From Mycobacterium sp. SMC-2 (GTDB lineage Bacteria > Actinomycetota > Actinomycetes > Mycobacteriales > Mycobacteriaceae), in contig NZ_CP079863.1 of NCBI RefSeq assembly GCF_025263485.1, positions 2,666,001 to 2,730,000 of the forward strand: DNA of 64,000 bases. The letters run 5' to 3'. Below the pieces are notes generated by a model, which had not been told where the DNA came from, did not search any database, and saw nothing but the letters and a program-made list of their open reading frames with translations. Shown here piece after piece: positions 45,502 to 54,763 of the stretch. How positions within the stretch are numbered: the first letter of the stretch is position 1; every line of letters starts with the position of its first letter. The position numbers and the translations under genes are program-made.

Positions 45502-47428
45502 CGAAGAAGTGATTGTCGGTGACAGAATCTGGTGGCCGGTTCCACTCCGGGTCGAAGACCGACGGAGTGTGCGGGCCCACGGTGACCGGAGGCAGGCCGG
45601 GGATCCTGATTTGGACGCCACCAATCTGGTAGCGGTGTCCGGCCGTCAGGCCATCGGCTTCCAATGCGTCGCCGTGGCCCGACACGATGTCCGCCATACT
45701 GTGCAGCGCCTCGCTTCCCGGATAGTAGTAATGCGAATGGTCTTGGGGATCGATGCCGTCCGAGCCGGGCACCTCGGCGTGGAAGCGTACCGATCCGAAG
45801 CCGTCCACGGCGGGGTCGGCCCCGAGACCGGGGTCGGTGCCCATCACCTGCCCGACGATATCGCCGCCGAAGAAGTGTTTGCTCAGGCCATTTAGCTGCC
45901 CGAGCATCCCGACCGGGTCGGTCGAGGCGTCCCCGACGAAAACGTGGCCGCCGTCGAGGTGGAAGTCCGCAGCGCTCTTGGCGGCGTCGGTGCCCGGACA
46001 ACCAAGCAGCACAGCGTCGTTGGCGTGCATGCCGTGCATGGCGAAGGCGTCGGCGACCGTCGTCGAACCGTATGAGTGACCCAGCACGGTGACGTGCTGG
46101 CCGCCGCCGAGGTGAGTCGCCCACAACCCGTTGACGTCCTGCGCCAGCGCCGCACTGCCGGTCCGCGCGAGTTCCGGCGTGGAGATGCGCTGGACGTCGG
46201 AGAAGTCGTTGGGGGCGTCGTAGCCCATCCACGCGATGACGGCCGTGGGGTTGCTGGGGTCGGCGGCGTTGGCCTGACCGAAGAGGTTGATGGCGTCGTT
46301 GTGGCCGTCGTGCAGCCAGCCGCCCTTCACGCTGCTACTGGTGCCGGGCACGATCACCGCGGTGTTCCTCGCGGTGTCCGGGTTGCCGATGGCGATCGCC
46401 GCGCGCCCCTTGCCCCCGAACGCCAATGGGTCATAGGCGAACAGATAGGTCGGATTGGGATGTAGGGGATCGTTACCCGCGTCGTGGTCGAGGCCTTGCT
46501 TGGTCTCGTTGGCGTTCTGGTAGCGGGTGACGTCGGTGGCCGACAGGCCGTATTTGGCCGGATCGCGCATCACGTCGTCCACGGATACGCCGTTGCGGCC
46601 CGCGATGTCACGCACCCGGTCGAGGTCTCGCGTCATGACGGCGATGTTGGCCTCACTGCGCGCGAGGACCGGCACGCCGTTGAGATTGCCGATCTGGTCC
46701 GGGTTTTCGGCGATGAAGCGCTGCCGCTGCTCGGGCGTCAGTGACGTCCACCAGCGGTGTACATCCTCGGCGTTGCTGCCCGGCGGCGGGATCTGGGTGT
46801 CGGCATCGACTTGCCGCAGCGACTCCGGGTCATAACCCTCGGCACGCAGATCGCCCAGCGATTTCTGCAACGTGGCCGAGTAGCCGTTGCGCAGCGACCG
46901 CAGCTGGCCCAGCGCGGCCTTGGTGTCGCTGATGGCGTCGTCTTCGCAAGCGTGAATGAGGGCGTCGAGCGCGTCCCTGTCGGCCGCGCTGAGGTGGGTG
47001 TCTTTCTCCATTTCGACGGCCTGGCCGATCAAGGCGTCGAGTTGTTGCAGCTGCGTTTCCAGCGTGCTGATCTCGCCGGCTCCGGCCTTTTGCGCCTCGG
47101 CCAGGGCGGCGGCGATGTTTTCCAGGTTGGCGCCGATCCTGGGCAGCTGGAGGGACTGGGCGCCGAGGGCTCTGGTGACGCGCCGGACCTCGGCGGAGTC
47201 GTTGATCGGGTGATCGCCGTTCTGGTGATTCCAGGCGGCGTCGAAGCGCTTGCGGGCTTGTTCGAAACTCTCGTTCGCCTCCTGGGTGCAGCGGCCCGCT
47301 TGGTGGAAAGCCTCAGCCAGACTGGAAATCTGAAACGGGCTACCGGCCTGCAGGCTCTGGTTGATCGCCCAGGGGTCACCGCCGGCTTCGGCGATCAGCG
47401 CCGGGACGCTTATGTACCGGAGCTGCAT
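45482..47428 (-). CDS. DUF1023 alpha/beta hydrolase with WXG100-like helical N-terminus
   Basis: A 648-residue protein. Residues 1-210 are helical (VPALIAEAGGDPWAINQSLQ; coiled-coil EAQKAGAGEISTLETQLQQL), like the helical-hairpin heads of ESX-associated proteins. After PEQRQRFIAENPDQIGNLNG comes the DUF1023 hydrolase domain (about 330-560) with nucleophile elbow HVTVLGHSYGSTTVADAF (Ser in GHSYG), acid region HVFVGDASTDPVG and a histidine-containing C-terminus. No signal peptide is seen; ESX-type export is conceivable but not demonstrated. The ATG at 47428 was used. The lipoprotein gene follows with a 20-bp overlap. Confidence 0.83.
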   Translation of the reverse strand: MQLRYISVPALIAEAGGDPWAINQSLQAGSPFQISSLAEAFHQAGRCTQEANESFEQARKRFDAAWNHQNGDHPINDSAEVRRVTRALGAQSLQLPRIGANLENIAAALAEAQKAGAGEISTLETQLQQLDALIGQAVEMEKDTHLSAADRDALDALIHACEDDAISDTKAALGQLRSLRNGYSATLQKSLGDLRAEGYDPESLRQVDADTQIPPPGSNAEDVHRWWTSLTPEQRQRFIAENPDQIGNLNGVPVLARSEANIAVMTRDLDRVRDIAGRNGVSVDDVMRDPAKYGLSATDVTRYQNANETKQGLDHDAGNDPLHPNPTYLFAYDPLAFGGKGRAAIAIGNPDTARNTAVIVPGTSSSVKGGWLHDGHNDAINLFGQANAADPSNPTAVIAWMGYDAPNDFSDVQRISTPELARTGSAALAQDVNGLWATHLGGGQHVTVLGHSYGSTTVADAFAMHGMHANDAVLLGCPGTDAAKSAADFHLDGGHVFVGDASTDPVGMLGQLNGLSKHFFGGDIVGQVMGTDPGLGADPAVDGFGSVRFHAEVPGSDGIDPQDHSHYYYPGSEALHSMADIVSGHGDALEADGLTAGHRYQIGGVQIRIPGLPPVTVGPHTPSVFDPEWNRPPDSVTDNHFFDGQHHH

Positions 47429-47683
47429 CGCACCGCTCGCTGTTTCGCGGCGTCGCGGCCACCCATGGCCGTGAACTTTACTATTCGACGCCGTTTCGCA
47501 CGGTTCACCCTGGGCGCGGGTTGGGGGTAGCCGCATCTGTCGCCGAAGGCGCGCGCGTACCGCCTATTGGCAGGAATTCCGAAGGTCTTAAAGAGGCCAG
47601 GGCGACTAAAATTTTCACCGTGAACGCGGGGGCCGAAGGCTAGCGACCATCGCTTTGGTGAGTTCCGATTCACCGGAGTCGCG

Positions 47684-47899
47684 ATGAGGAAGTCGGCAGC
47701 GATATTTGTGGCCGTTGGGGCTTTGATGCTCGGCGGGGCTACCGCTCACGCCGACCCACCGTCGCCGGGCCCCACGCCACCGCCCGGCACGCCGAAATGC
47801 CTCACCTTCGACGGCGCACAGGTGAACTGGCTGCCGTGTGGGTGGACGACGGACGGCCGCCGGTGGACTCCGCCGCCACCGCCGCCTCCCGGCCCGTGA
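47684..47899 (+). CDS. small secreted Pro-rich protein
   Basis: A 71-residue exported peptide: signal sequence MRKSAAIFVAVGALMLGGAT then AHA-DPP, followed by SPGPTPPPGTPKCLTFDGAQ and two Cys in total before a poly-Pro tail. It stops at TGA 47897-47899. The reading frame after that stop encodes a DUF732-like segment, so the gene may be the 5' part of a split DUF732 gene or an independent small protein. A preceding 255-bp gap (47429-47683) holds only the divergent promoters. Confidence 0.55.
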   Translation: MRKSAAIFVAVGALMLGGATAHADPPSPGPTPPPGTPKCLTFDGAQVNWLPCGWTTDGRRWTPPPPPPPGP

Positions 47900-48163
47900 C
47901 GGACGGTCGGAATCCGGCTCCCCGAGAATAGTCGCCCGCAAAGCCGGAAATTTTGGCCACCCGGCCACGACGCCGCCCAGACGGCCATGGCGCGCCTCAT
48001 CTGTGACGATCTCGGGTGGGGGTGGACATACGACCAGATCGCTCAAGACATCCACGCGGAGTTGGACCCCAGGGCCGTTACGTTCGGAGACGCCCAGTCC
48101 ATGGTGACCCTCGCGCATTCGACCTATTGCCCGCTTCAGCGGTACTGGGCCGCGCACTGCTGA
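47900..48163 (+). pseudogene. DUF732-like domain fragment in frame with the preceding small gene
   Basis: Directly after the TGA at 47899, the same frame stays open and encodes AAQTAMARLICDDLGWGWTY, then FGDAQSMVTLAHSTYCPLQR and a stop at 48161-48163. The Cys spacing, the VTLAHSTYCP ending and the helix content are those of the C-terminal DUF732 domain. An ATG at 47987 would allow a 58-residue product without signal peptide. It most likely represents a DUF732 gene split by a nonsense change or fusion with another 5' end. Confidence 0.55.
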
Positions 48164-48193
48164 ATGGTCCGGTCGACGGAGAGCGGGATGGCT

Positions 48194-51166
48194 TCAGATC
48201 GATTTTCCCCGAAGTGCTTTCGCGCACTCGTAGGCATGTCGTCCGACGATCCGCCCGAGTGCCGTGTAGGCGGCGAACTGTCCTTCGTTGAACCATTGAT
48301 CGGACGTCGGGTCGTGGGGAAACGCGTCATTCGATGCGGCGTATGTCAACAGCCACTCTGGACATTCTTGCCAGAGCACGGCTTTCGCGAAGATCAGCAC
48401 ACCTTCTCGGTCATCCTCCGGTAGGCCGGAGGCGGGCGGGTACTTGATGGTGCCCACCGCCACCGTTTTCTTGGTGACTCGGCTCTGCAAGCTCTTTAAC
48501 GCGTGCCCATCCGGGAGCTTTCCCGAGCCGGGCGCGAGGTGGTTCAACGGGTAATCCGCTGAGTCGAACGTGATCGTCACGCCCAACTCGTATTCGGCCA
48601 ACCGCATCGCGTCAGCCAGGCCGCTGAGCAGAGGGGGAGCATCGCCACCACCATCGAAGCAGAAGATCAGCCGGCAGCGTCGGCGCAGTGCCTCAACCAG
48701 CCCGAGATTTTCGTAATGTCCGCCATCGGTGATCTGGACCAATCGCGCATCGTTGTAGTTGAAGCCGAACAGTTCGCGGTAGAAGTACCCGGCTCCGCGA
48801 ATGGTAGGGAGTGACTGGGGCCAGGGCCTCCGGTTCTCCTCGTCGCCACCGGTCTCTGCGTCCCTGAGTTTGGCGACGAAGTTCGGGTTCGGTAACCAGG
48901 TGCCCAATCGGGCACCCGAGACGGCCAACAGCTTCTCGAATCCCTTCTGGTAACGGCCCATCGCGGAGGCGAATGCCGCGCCACTCACCGCGACCGCGGC
49001 GACCACGGTGAGGTCGCGCTTGATGCGTGGCGGCGCTTCCTCGAATAGTTTCTGAGTGTCGAACCATCCCAGCTCCGGCCCACCGATGTACTCGCCGCTC
49101 AACACATAGGACACGGCGTTCAGTCCGGGTGCTGGCTTTCCTTGTCCCGTAATGGTTGCCGCGGCGGCGAAAATGAACCTGGGGCCTCTGCCGTTCGGAA
49201 CGCGGCCGTAGCGCGGCAGCCACGTCCATTCGATCTCCTCATACCGTTTCGCCTGCCAGCCACCCCCAGGTGCCCGGGTGCGCCGGACAGCGAATGTGCG
49301 CGCCAACCGTTGCCGGTAGAAGGGATGCAGGCTCACCGATGTGACGTCCACAAAGCCGATCCAGACGATGGTGGCGGCCAATACCCCCACAAACCAGAGA
49401 TTGGGCACCCAACGCGAGGTTCCCTCCAACCCGTCGAGCGTTACGTTTCGGAACACGGCGGCAGCAAAGATGCCCAAGGTGGCCAGCCACGCGACCAGCA
49501 AGACGGCGAGGGTCAGCGCCACCAAGACCAGCGGGACAACGCCGGGGGGCAGCAGCCGTTTCCACGACGACAGTTTCGCTGCCTCTTCGGATACGGCGGA
49601 GCGCTTCTTCCAGGCCATCGCCGCGACCGCCGCCAGGTAATTCAGGCCGATCACGCCAGAGAAGGTGGCTGCCGCCGCGCCCGGATGGTCGGAGGCGTGC
49701 AGACTCAACGTCGAACACAGCCGCATCAGCGCAGGCAAACCGACGGCGACGGCAAGCACCAACAACCCGAATACGGCACTGCCTACCGCGAGACGTTGGA
49801 GCTTCATCTTCTTGGCCTCGCTGCGCTCTTCCCAGCCGAACAATTCAACGACAATCGCCCAGGTGGTCAAGGACACGGCCAAAACCGCAAAGAACGCCAC
49901 TGCAAACCACGACGCGAGGTGGCTCGTGAGACACAATGAATAGTCCCGGTGGCCTTGCTTGAACCCCTCATCCACAATTGGGTTTGGCACGGGGACAATG
50001 GCTGCGAATGAGAACTGCGGCCGCGCCAGCAGGTACCCGAACACGTATCCGATGAACACCGGAACCGTGAACAGGATCGTCATCGAGGCCAGTAAGTTCT
50101 TCAGCACCTGAGCCAACGCGCGGACAAGGTCTGCCGGGGAGTCGGCGATATAGCTTGAGCCTCTTCGGAAATGATCGAACTCGACCGATCCTTTCTCGAA
50201 TCGCTCTGACACCAGGACGTTGTTGGAATCGTCCGCGTCATCCTTGAGCGGCCGGACGGCCAGCAACCGCGCACCAGCGGTATAGCCGCCGCCGGATACG
50301 GAGATCACGTAGTCGACGCAATCGATCAGCTTGGGTTCTACATCCTTGCCGAACCGCTCCTCCTGATCTGGACACGTCTTGATCGGGGGCTCCTTGGAGA
50401 ATTCCTGCAATGCGCCCATCGCTACGCAGGCCGACCGCACCCCGCCGCCGGACAGGCAAATGGACTGCGCCTTTTCTCCTTTGCCCCGCCTTTCGAGCAC
50501 CTCGTTGGCGCCGGGGACGTTGTACGCCTCGACCCAGCTCCATTCGTCTTCGGTGATCGTGGGCCCGGCCGAGCCCGGTGCCCGCACTCGCGTTTGCTCC
50601 GTGGGGATGAGCACGTGATTCCACCAATCGGGGCTGGTGCCTTTCGAGGATGCAGCTCGTCGTTTCCGTGACCACGCAGCCGCCTTGCGAAACACAATCC
50701 CCACCGCGGCGGGTATCCCGCAGAGCGCCGCCACCAAGGCGCTCCATTTAACGGTCGCGGCCGCAGAGGTTGCATTGATCAATATGTCGGACTTTTGGAA
50801 GTGCAGCGTCAGGTAAAGAAATATATCTTCGACGAGGTCGGCCACAGCCGTAATGCATACGCCCGCAATGACATACCCCGCCACCAGCCGACCAGTGGCG
50901 GAGACGGCCCAAGCGCGGAAGTAGCACGCGAACGCGCCGAGCACCAGGAAGTAGCCAGCGATGACGCCCAGGTCGGCCAAGAGCGCTGCCGGCAGCCGAT
51001 CGACGACGCCGGGCACCCCTGCTCGATCGCCATAGATGTACCTCGAGAGACGCGGCACTGAGGTGTATGGCACCGCAATCAGCGCGATTGCCGAGCCGCC
51101 CAAGATCGTTGCCACCCTTTGCGCGGGGGGCTGATAGATCAATTTCTCTTGAACGGTTTTCGGCAT
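48194..51166 (-). CDS. large membrane-embedded patatin-like phospholipase
   Basis: A 990-residue protein with two features rarely combined. The patatin dyad is complete: oxyanion/Gly-rich turn ICLSGGGVRSACVAMGALQE (about 237-256), nucleophile S291 in VISVSGGGYTAGA, and the aspartate motif ITDGGHYENLGLVEALRRR (about 800). Interleaved are several transmembrane stretches: residues 17-35, 60-83, 95-120, 140-160, and a block at about 355-600. The catalytic halves are thus separated by a membrane domain. Codon choice and composition look less GC-biased than in the neighbours, hinting at transfer. It is monocistronic, so no defence-system partner supports a CBASS-type role. Substrate is probably a phospholipid or neutral lipid. 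Confidence 0.82.
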   Translation of the reverse strand: MPKTVQEKLIYQPPAQRVATILGGSAIALIAVPYTSVPRLSRYIYGDRAGVPGVVDRLPAALLADLGVIAGYFLVLGAFACYFRAWAVSATGRLVAGYVIAGVCITAVADLVEDIFLYLTLHFQKSDILINATSAAATVKWSALVAALCGIPAAVGIVFRKAAAWSRKRRAASSKGTSPDWWNHVLIPTEQTRVRAPGSAGPTITEDEWSWVEAYNVPGANEVLERRGKGEKAQSICLSGGGVRSACVAMGALQEFSKEPPIKTCPDQEERFGKDVEPKLIDCVDYVISVSGGGYTAGARLLAVRPLKDDADDSNNVLVSERFEKGSVEFDHFRRGSSYIADSPADLVRALAQVLKNLLASMTILFTVPVFIGYVFGYLLARPQFSFAAIVPVPNPIVDEGFKQGHRDYSLCLTSHLASWFAVAFFAVLAVSLTTWAIVVELFGWEERSEAKKMKLQRLAVGSAVFGLLVLAVAVGLPALMRLCSTLSLHASDHPGAAAATFSGVIGLNYLAAVAAMAWKKRSAVSEEAAKLSSWKRLLPPGVVPLVLVALTLAVLLVAWLATLGIFAAAVFRNVTLDGLEGTSRWVPNLWFVGVLAATIVWIGFVDVTSVSLHPFYRQRLARTFAVRRTRAPGGGWQAKRYEEIEWTWLPRYGRVPNGRGPRFIFAAAATITGQGKPAPGLNAVSYVLSGEYIGGPELGWFDTQKLFEEAPPRIKRDLTVVAAVAVSGAAFASAMGRYQKGFEKLLAVSGARLGTWLPNPNFVAKLRDAETGGDEENRRPWPQSLPTIRGAGYFYRELFGFNYNDARLVQITDGGHYENLGLVEALRRRCRLIFCFDGGGDAPPLLSGLADAMRLAEYELGVTITFDSADYPLNHLAPGSGKLPDGHALKSLQSRVTKKTVAVGTIKYPPASGLPEDDREGVLIFAKAVLWQECPEWLLTYAASNDAFPHDPTSDQWFNEGQFAAYTALGRIVGRHAYECAKALRGKSI

Positions 51167-51446
51167 GGTTTACCTCTTCAAACCGGGTCGTTTCCAAGCG
51201 CATGGTAATTAAGCCGACCCATCAATGTAGGGGCATTCGCAAGAATTCTTTAGGACGCCGCCCGAAGTGGCGCTGGCCAGAATAAGCGTTTCGGTTCGCC
51301 GCGGGAGACGGCCTCGCTGTGTGGTCATGGGAGCACAATCGGCCGGGGTTACCTTTTGCGTCATTGAGCATTTCAAAGACACAACCTTTGCTGCTGGTGT
51401 AGCGTCTCCGATCAATTTCATAGGGACGTGGCAGAAAGACCGAGCA

Positions 51447-52193
51447 ATGAAAGCAGCAATCGCGGCCGCGACGGCAGCCGTTTTTGCCGTGGCTCTGCCC
51501 AGTGCCGCGCCCGCACACGCCGAAACGACCGCCACCGTCAAAGCGCCGACCACCAACCGCATGACCGGCCCCAACTCGAAGTCAGCCCAAGAGGGCGTCT
51601 ACAACGCCGGGCAGGTCCTGACTCTCGTTTGTCATACCGCGGGCGAGCCGGTGAAGGGCTTCTTCAGCTACCAGATCGCCAACGGAGGCTGGGACAGCCT
51701 CTGGTACAAGACAACTGACGGTCATTACGTGGCCGACGTCGACATCGACACCCGCACTCTCGACGCGCTTGGTCCCGATTGCGGCGGTGGCGGCGCAGCA
51801 GCGCCCGCTTCCAATACCGGCGAGGATAAGGCGGCGCACGCGCTCGCCTGGGCGCGTGACCAAATGGCGGCGGACCCCAACAACACGGTGCAATGCGAGG
51901 CGTTTGTCGAGCAGGCCTACAACCACGCGTTCCGATACCCCTCGGCGATGGACGCTTTCAACGACTTCAACCGCAAAGGGCTGATCCACACCAGCCCCGA
52001 CAACATCCCGGAAGGCGCGCTCGTCTTTACCAGCAACCCGGGATTCGACCATGGCACCGGACACGTCATGCTCAGCGAGGGCAACGGCCAATACCTGACG
52101 GCAAATTACTTCACCCCGCCGCACATCCGGGAAATAAGACCGAGCCCCTACGACACGCAAAACATCTTTCTCGGGTGGGCGTACGCGCCGTAG
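51447..52193 (+). CDS. secreted SH3-like plus NlpC/P60- or CHAP-like protein
   Basis: A 248-residue exported protein. The signal peptide is MKAAIAAATAAVFAVALPSA then PAHA-ET. Residues ~35-110 look like a bacterial SH3 domain (VYNAGQVLTLVCHTAGEPVK and WDSLWYKTTDGHYVADVDID). Residues ~125-248 look like a papain-like cell-wall hydrolase fold: a candidate nucleophile in NNTVQCEAFVEQAYNHAF and a histidine in GTGHVMLSEGNGQYLTANYF. A role in peptidoglycan or peptide cleavage is plausible but unproven. The preceding 280 bp (51167-51446) hold only the divergent promoters with the patatin gene. Confidence 0.7.
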   Translation: MKAAIAAATAAVFAVALPSAAPAHAETTATVKAPTTNRMTGPNSKSAQEGVYNAGQVLTLVCHTAGEPVKGFFSYQIANGGWDSLWYKTTDGHYVADVDIDTRTLDALGPDCGGGGAAAPASNTGEDKAAHALAWARDQMAADPNNTVQCEAFVEQAYNHAFRYPSAMDAFNDFNRKGLIHTSPDNIPEGALVFTSNPGFDHGTGHVMLSEGNGQYLTANYFTPPHIREIRPSPYDTQNIFLGWAYAP

Positions 52194-52237
52194 CGGTCGG
52201 TGCCCGGTCCGCCGCCACCTGTGGTACTTACGACCAC

Positions 52238-52468
52238 ATGAACAATCCTTCGCCGGGCCCCGGATGGTGGCTGGCCTCAGACGGCAAATGGTATCCGCAG
52301 CAGTGGGAATACACGTGGGATTACCGGGAGGGGGACACCGCGATGGACGAGATGAGGCTGAGAGCGGACGAGCTCGGCCGCCAGGGGTGGGAAATGGTCG
52401 GCCTCGACGCCGACCACCGCGGAGCCTTTTCCGTCGCCTGCTTCTTCAAGCGGCCGATCGCGCCGTAA
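52238..52468 (+). CDS. DUF4177-like small protein
   Basis: A 76-residue protein with an N-terminal WW-like motif typical of actinobacterial small proteins (SPGPGWWLASDGKWYPQQWE) followed by the short alpha/beta DUF4177 pattern (AMDEMRLRADELGRQGWEMV, then FKRP). Function unknown. It is 45 bp after the SH3-like gene and 71 bp before the first amidohydrolase gene. Confidence 0.6.
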   Translation: MNNPSPGPGWWLASDGKWYPQQWEYTWDYREGDTAMDEMRLRADELGRQGWEMVGLDADHRGAFSVACFFKRPIAP

Positions 52469-52539
52469 GGCGGCGCAAGGGATTAGCCCTTCGCGACCCG
52501 ACCCGTTTCTCCTATACTCCACATACCGCTGGAGGTGCG

Positions 52540-53814
52540 ATGGCTACAACCTGGGACACGTTGGATCGCTATGTCGTCATTTCGACGGATACGCACGCCG
52601 GGGCGGATCTCTACGACTACAAACCTTATCTGCCGGCGCGTCTCCACGATGAGTTCGATGCCTGGGCCGAGGCCTACGCCAGCCCGTTCGACGACCTGAT
52701 CATCGCCACCGCCAACCGGAACTGGGACCACGAGCTGCGGATGGCCGAGATGGACGCCGACGGGGTGGCCGCCGAGGTGCTGCTGCCCAACACCATTCCG
52801 CCGTTCTTCCCCACCTCCCCGAACATCACCATCAGCCTGCCCCGCACACGTGAGGAATTTGAAAAGCGTTGGGCCGGTGTGCAGGCCCACAACCGGTGGC
52901 AGATCGATTTCTGTTCACTGGCCCCCGCCCGGCGCCGCGGGTTGATCCAGATCTTTCCCAACGACGTCGAGCTGGCGCTGGAAGAAATCCGCTGGGGCGC
53001 CGAGCAGGACTGCTTCGGTGGCGTGCTCATTCCGGCGGTCTCACCCGGCGACCCCCAGGTGGCCCCGCTTTTTCACACGCGCTACGAACCGATCTGGGCG
53101 CTGTGCGCCGACTTGGACCTGACGCTGGTGCAGCACGCGGGTGCCGGCAGCCCCGAGATGCCGATGGACCAGCCGGCGTCCAACGCGGTGTTGATCACCG
53201 AGATGGCGATCTGGGCGCAGCGCACACTCGGTCACCTGATCCTGGCCGGGGTGTTCGAGCGCTACCCGACGCTGCGATTCGTGCCGACCGAGCAGGGCAC
53301 GCTGTGGGTGCCCGCGCAACTCGGCATCCTCGACGCCATGGTGCCCACCATGAAGTCCGAGGCCCACAACCGCACCTACGGGATGTTCGGCGGATCATCG
53401 GTCGACCAGTTGAGCATGACCCCGAGCGAGTACGTCCAGCGGAACTGCTATTTGGCCAGTGAGCTGATGCCTTTCGACGGCGCGATGATCGACTTCATGG
53501 GTCCCGACCACATCATGTGGGGCAGTGACTATCCCCACGAGGAAGGCTTTGCGCCGCACTCCAAGTTGGCTATTCGTTGGGCCCTGCACGACAGGCCAGA
53601 GGACGCCTGCCGAAAGATCCTGGGCGGCAATGCTGGTCGCCTGTATCGGTTCGACCTCGATGCGCTGGTGCCCGTTGCCGCCAAGATCGGGCCCACGGTC
53701 GCCGAGGTGCATACCCCATTGGAGGACACGGGCTATCGCGCCCCGGCCGCTTTCGGCTACCGACCGTTCGAAGGGGGGCTGGCGCTCAAGCGGCTGGCTC
53801 CAGAACGACGCTAA
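52540..53814 (+). CDS. amidohydrolase-2 family (PF04909-type) metal-dependent hydrolase
   Basis: A 424-residue TIM-barrel hydrolase or decarboxylase. Metal-site elements: VISTDTHAGADLYDY (strand 1), LTLVQHAGAGSPEMP (mid-barrel His), FVPTEQGTLWVP and IMWGSDYPHEEGFAPHSKLA with the catalytic Asp. The same scaffold recurs in the proteins at 56507 and 57736. An ATG at 52540 with GGAGGTGCG gives the start. Its end overlaps the convergent IclR regulator gene by 4 bp. Members of the family act on ring-cleavage products, lactones or carboxylates; the substrate is unknown. Confidence 0.88.
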   Translation: MATTWDTLDRYVVISTDTHAGADLYDYKPYLPARLHDEFDAWAEAYASPFDDLIIATANRNWDHELRMAEMDADGVAAEVLLPNTIPPFFPTSPNITISLPRTREEFEKRWAGVQAHNRWQIDFCSLAPARRRGLIQIFPNDVELALEEIRWGAEQDCFGGVLIPAVSPGDPQVAPLFHTRYEPIWALCADLDLTLVQHAGAGSPEMPMDQPASNAVLITEMAIWAQRTLGHLILAGVFERYPTLRFVPTEQGTLWVPAQLGILDAMVPTMKSEAHNRTYGMFGGSSVDQLSMTPSEYVQRNCYLASELMPFDGAMIDFMGPDHIMWGSDYPHEEGFAPHSKLAIRWALHDRPEDACRKILGGNAGRLYRFDLDALVPVAAKIGPTVAEVHTPLEDTGYRAPAAFGYRPFEGGLALKRLAPERR

Positions 53815-54698
53815 CTGGACTCTTCGGCCAAGGCGGCGCTCAGCCGGCGGGTCGCGGAAGCGAGCTGAGCACCCATGCGGGTGGCCGCGGCACCGCTCAT
53901 CGGCTCGGCGCTGGGGACCAGGCTGAGGATCAGGGCGATGCGGGAACCTGGCCCGAGGATCGGGGAGTCGATGTGGCTCACCTCGTAGCTGCGGTCCGGC
54001 TCCAGGCTGATCGGGAACCACTCCTCCTGGTGGATCAGTTCGTCGGTCAGTGCCTGCGCCAGTTGGCTCAGCCGCGTCGAACGGACCTCGGCGCTGCGCA
54101 CGATCAGCGCCAGTTCCTGCAGGCGCAGATCGGGCAGGAGGTGAAGGCCGACCGCGTAGCCACGCTGCTGGGCGGCGGCGATGGCCCGGCGGTAACGATC
54201 GCGCACGTCCTCGGGCAGGGCGGCCAGCCAGCGTTCGCGAGCCTCTGGCCCGGCCCAGGCAACTGTCGACGCCCCATACGGCGGGCGGTGGGGGAACTGG
54301 GTGCCGATCGGCATCGGATGACCGCCGCCGTGCCGGCTTCGGACCTGATCGACGACGGTGGAGTAGTCATCGCTCACCGAGAAGGCAACGCAGTGGGCGC
54401 CCGTCGCAGCCGACAGTTCGGCCATCGCGGACCCGGCCAGCACCAGGGCCGGATAGCGCCCCGCCGCCTCTCGGCCGAGGCGGACCAGAGCGGGCCCGAG
54501 GTGGTAGGTCTTGCGAACCGGGTCGCGCAGCAGCCAGCCGGCTCGGAGCAACTCCGACAGCATCGAGTGGCAGCTGGCCTTGTGGACGCTCAATTGGCGC
54601 GACACCTCGGCCAATGTCAACCCCCGGCTCGCGTCACCCGCCAGCTGCTCGAACAGGGTCACCACCCGCTCGGTCTGTGGGGAGGGCCGCGGAGCCAT
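53811..54698 (-). CDS. IclR-type transcriptional regulator
   Basis: A 295-residue regulator. The N-terminal winged helix-turn-helix carries TERVVTLFEQLAGDASRGLT and LAEVSRQLSVHKASCHSMLS (recognition helix). The effector-binding domain follows with THCVAF-type strands and a conserved turn near LDPVRKTYHLGPALVRLG. It sits divergently just upstream of the SDR-led operon (66 bp between starts) and convergently to the amidohydrolase at 52540, so it is the natural regulator of the cluster. The effector is likely a pathway metabolite. Confidence 0.85.
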   Translation of the reverse strand: MAPRPSPQTERVVTLFEQLAGDASRGLTLAEVSRQLSVHKASCHSMLSELLRAGWLLRDPVRKTYHLGPALVRLGREAAGRYPALVLAGSAMAELSAATGAHCVAFSVSDDYSTVVDQVRSRHGGGHPMPIGTQFPHRPPYGASTVAWAGPEARERWLAALPEDVRDRYRRAIAAAQQRGYAVGLHLLPDLRLQELALIVRSAEVRSTRLSQLAQALTDELIHQEEWFPISLEPDRSYEVSHIDSPILGPGSRIALILSLVPSAEPMSGAAATRMGAQLASATRRLSAALAEESS

Positions 54699-54763
54699 AG
54701 CCGCAATGGTCGCATAGTGCGACCGCTTGCGATGTCATAAGCGACTGTGTGACGATCGCCACA

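Noticed and set aside
48194..51166. The patatin as effector of a CBASS-type defence system
   Set aside because: No cyclase, sensor or ancillary gene is adjacent; the neighbours are a cell-wall-type exported protein and DUF732 debris.
38900..52500. A prophage or integrative element spanning the accessory region
   Set aside because: No integrase, capsid, portal, excisionase or replication gene is seen, and there is no direct repeat of a tRNA end.
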